This document shows positions 63,186-64,000 of a DNA stretch of 64,000 nucleotides, piece after piece. The DNA is from Clostridium cadaveris. Lineage in GTDB: Bacteria; Bacillota; Clostridia; Clostridiales; Clostridiaceae. The notes under the pieces were generated by a model that was not told the DNA's origin, did not search any database, and saw only the letters and a list, made by a program, of their open reading frames with translations. Position numbers and translations under genes: made by a program. Within the stretch, counting starts at the first letter, position 1. Each line of letters begins with the position of its first letter. The stretch is from contig NZ_CP076620.1 of the NCBI RefSeq assembly GCF_020911725.1, positions 2,360,501-2,424,500 of the forward strand, given 5' to 3'.

Positions 63186-64000
63186 TTATAAAAACATCTC
63201 CGGTTCTTTCCTCATTGAGTACTCTTCCTCTAACTCATGTTTATGATATAAATATCCGAAATCATCATAATACTTTGCTTCTGCAGGGCATTTTTTTATA
63301 CAAGCACCACATTTTATACATATTCCATCTACCTTACTTGGGTCATCTTTATCTATAGAACCCATTGGACAAATCTTTGAGCATAATCCACAGTTAATAC
63401 ATTTTTCATTTGTTTTTGGTTTTACTTTTAAAATATTAATAAAAACACCTTTTCTATCACGAGGCTTATAATATGTACGTATTGGTTCTTCACCTGATAC
63501 TTCCACTGGAATTTTAAAATCATTATTGTACATCTTAACTTTTCAGCTATTTTATCCGCAAAATTATATGCTAGTTTTAAATCTTTGAAATCTGGTCTTC
63601 CTGATGCTAGAATTTTGGAAAAGGAATGTTCTCCTACAAAAGCTCCAGCTGCAATAATGCAAAAACCATCCTTTTCAAGAATATTTCTAAGTTCAATCAA
63701 AGCATCATCATAATTTCTATTACCAAACATCACAATAGGTACAGCTAAAGCCCCATTACCTCTGAATCCTGAGTTTAAAAATGGCAGAAGTATATTTGGA
63801 ATTCTTCCTGCATATACAGGTGATCCAAATATTACGATATCATTTTCATTGAATTCATATTCTTTTTGCCTTTGATGTGGCAGTGTATAGTTTATCTCAT
63901 TAACCTGAGCACCTATCATATTTCCAAGTTCTCTAGCTATTGTTTTTACTACTTTTTCAGTTGTTCCAGTAGCACTAAAATAAATTGCCCAAACTCTTCT
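63186..64000 (-). pseudogene. EFR1-type flavodoxin/ferredoxin fusion, frameshifted and cut by the window edge
   Basis: Electron-transfer protein with an N-terminal flavodoxin domain and a C-terminal 2[4Fe-4S] ferredoxin domain. The flavodoxin part is open to the window edge, starting RRVWAIYFSATGTTEKVVKT, with IVIFGSPVYAGRIPN and MFGNRNYDDALIELR. It runs out of frame after FADKIAEKL. The next frame continues at once with MYNNDFKIPVEVSGEE and the clusters CINCGLCSKICPMGS and CIKCGACIKKCPAE. One extra A in the run at 63540-63543 rejoins them. The first codons lie beyond 64000. Confidence 0.87.

Overview
The window is chromosomal DNA of a low-GC, anaerobic, spore-former-type Firmicute, most probably Clostridium sensu stricto. 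Support: very AT-rich sequence, strong GGAGG ribosome sites, the maf-radC-mreBCD-mrdA-minCDE gene order, crt/bcd/etfBA fermentation genes, HutP, an EFR1-type flavodoxin-ferredoxin, AGCS and TDT transporters, and a sortase-anchored GH20 glycosidase. No prophage, insertion sequence, CRISPR array or rRNA operon was seen. All assignments come from reading the sequence; no database search was run.

Layout. (1) 1-8.2 kb, minus strand: cell-shape and division cluster maf, radC, mreB, mreC, mreD, PBP2, minC, minD, minE (cut by the window edge). (2) 8.4-14.6 kb: SPOR-domain protein, NlpC/P60 hydrolase, VTT membrane protein, a 58-aa winged-helix protein, a probable 6S RNA, a kinase-like protein, a CapA-like protein and a CorA-like channel whose ribosome site lies in a hairpin loop. 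(3) 14.7-18.1 kb: three-gene ferric-iron ABC importer behind a Fur-box promoter. (4) 19-23.6 kb: M42 aminopeptidase, an OpuC-type osmoprotectant ABC system and a monofunctional transglycosylase. (5) 24.7-27.6 kb: six-gene operon matching the Bacillus sigY-yxlCDEFG operon. (6) 28-36.5 kb: diguanylate cyclase with a structured leader, tRNA-Leu(GAG), hutP, slt, coaE, polA, glutaminase, asd. (7) 36.6-45.9 kb: AraC regulator, a sigma-54 activator gene (frameshifted), and the operon crt - GntP-family permease - family III CoA-transferase - acyl-CoA dehydrogenase - etfB - etfA (frameshifted), preceded by a canonical -24/-12 promoter and three palindromic upstream sites. (8) 46-53.6 kb: tRNA-Leu(CAA), CPBP protease, a Cys-rich GGDEM protein, a self-operator XRE repressor, a CoA-binding protein and a 1470-aa cell-wall GH20 enzyme. 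(9) 53.9-59.7 kb: AgrA/AgrC-like two-component system, a receiver protein without its phospho-Asp, and the operon VTC - DUF4956 - MBL lipoprotein - DUF4956. (10) 60-64 kb: TDT transporter, C_GCAxxG_C_C protein, alanine/glycine symporter and a frameshifted EFR1 gene.

The two most interesting systems are the sigma-54 CoA operon, which looks able to import a hydroxy-acid, activate it by CoA transfer, dehydrate it and reduce it with electrons from ETF; and the VTC/DUF4956/MBL operon next to a LytTR two-component system. Three genes (the sigma-54 activator, etfA and EFR1) each carry a single frame break in an A-run, so either homopolymer sequencing error or real decay must be considered before any functional conclusion.
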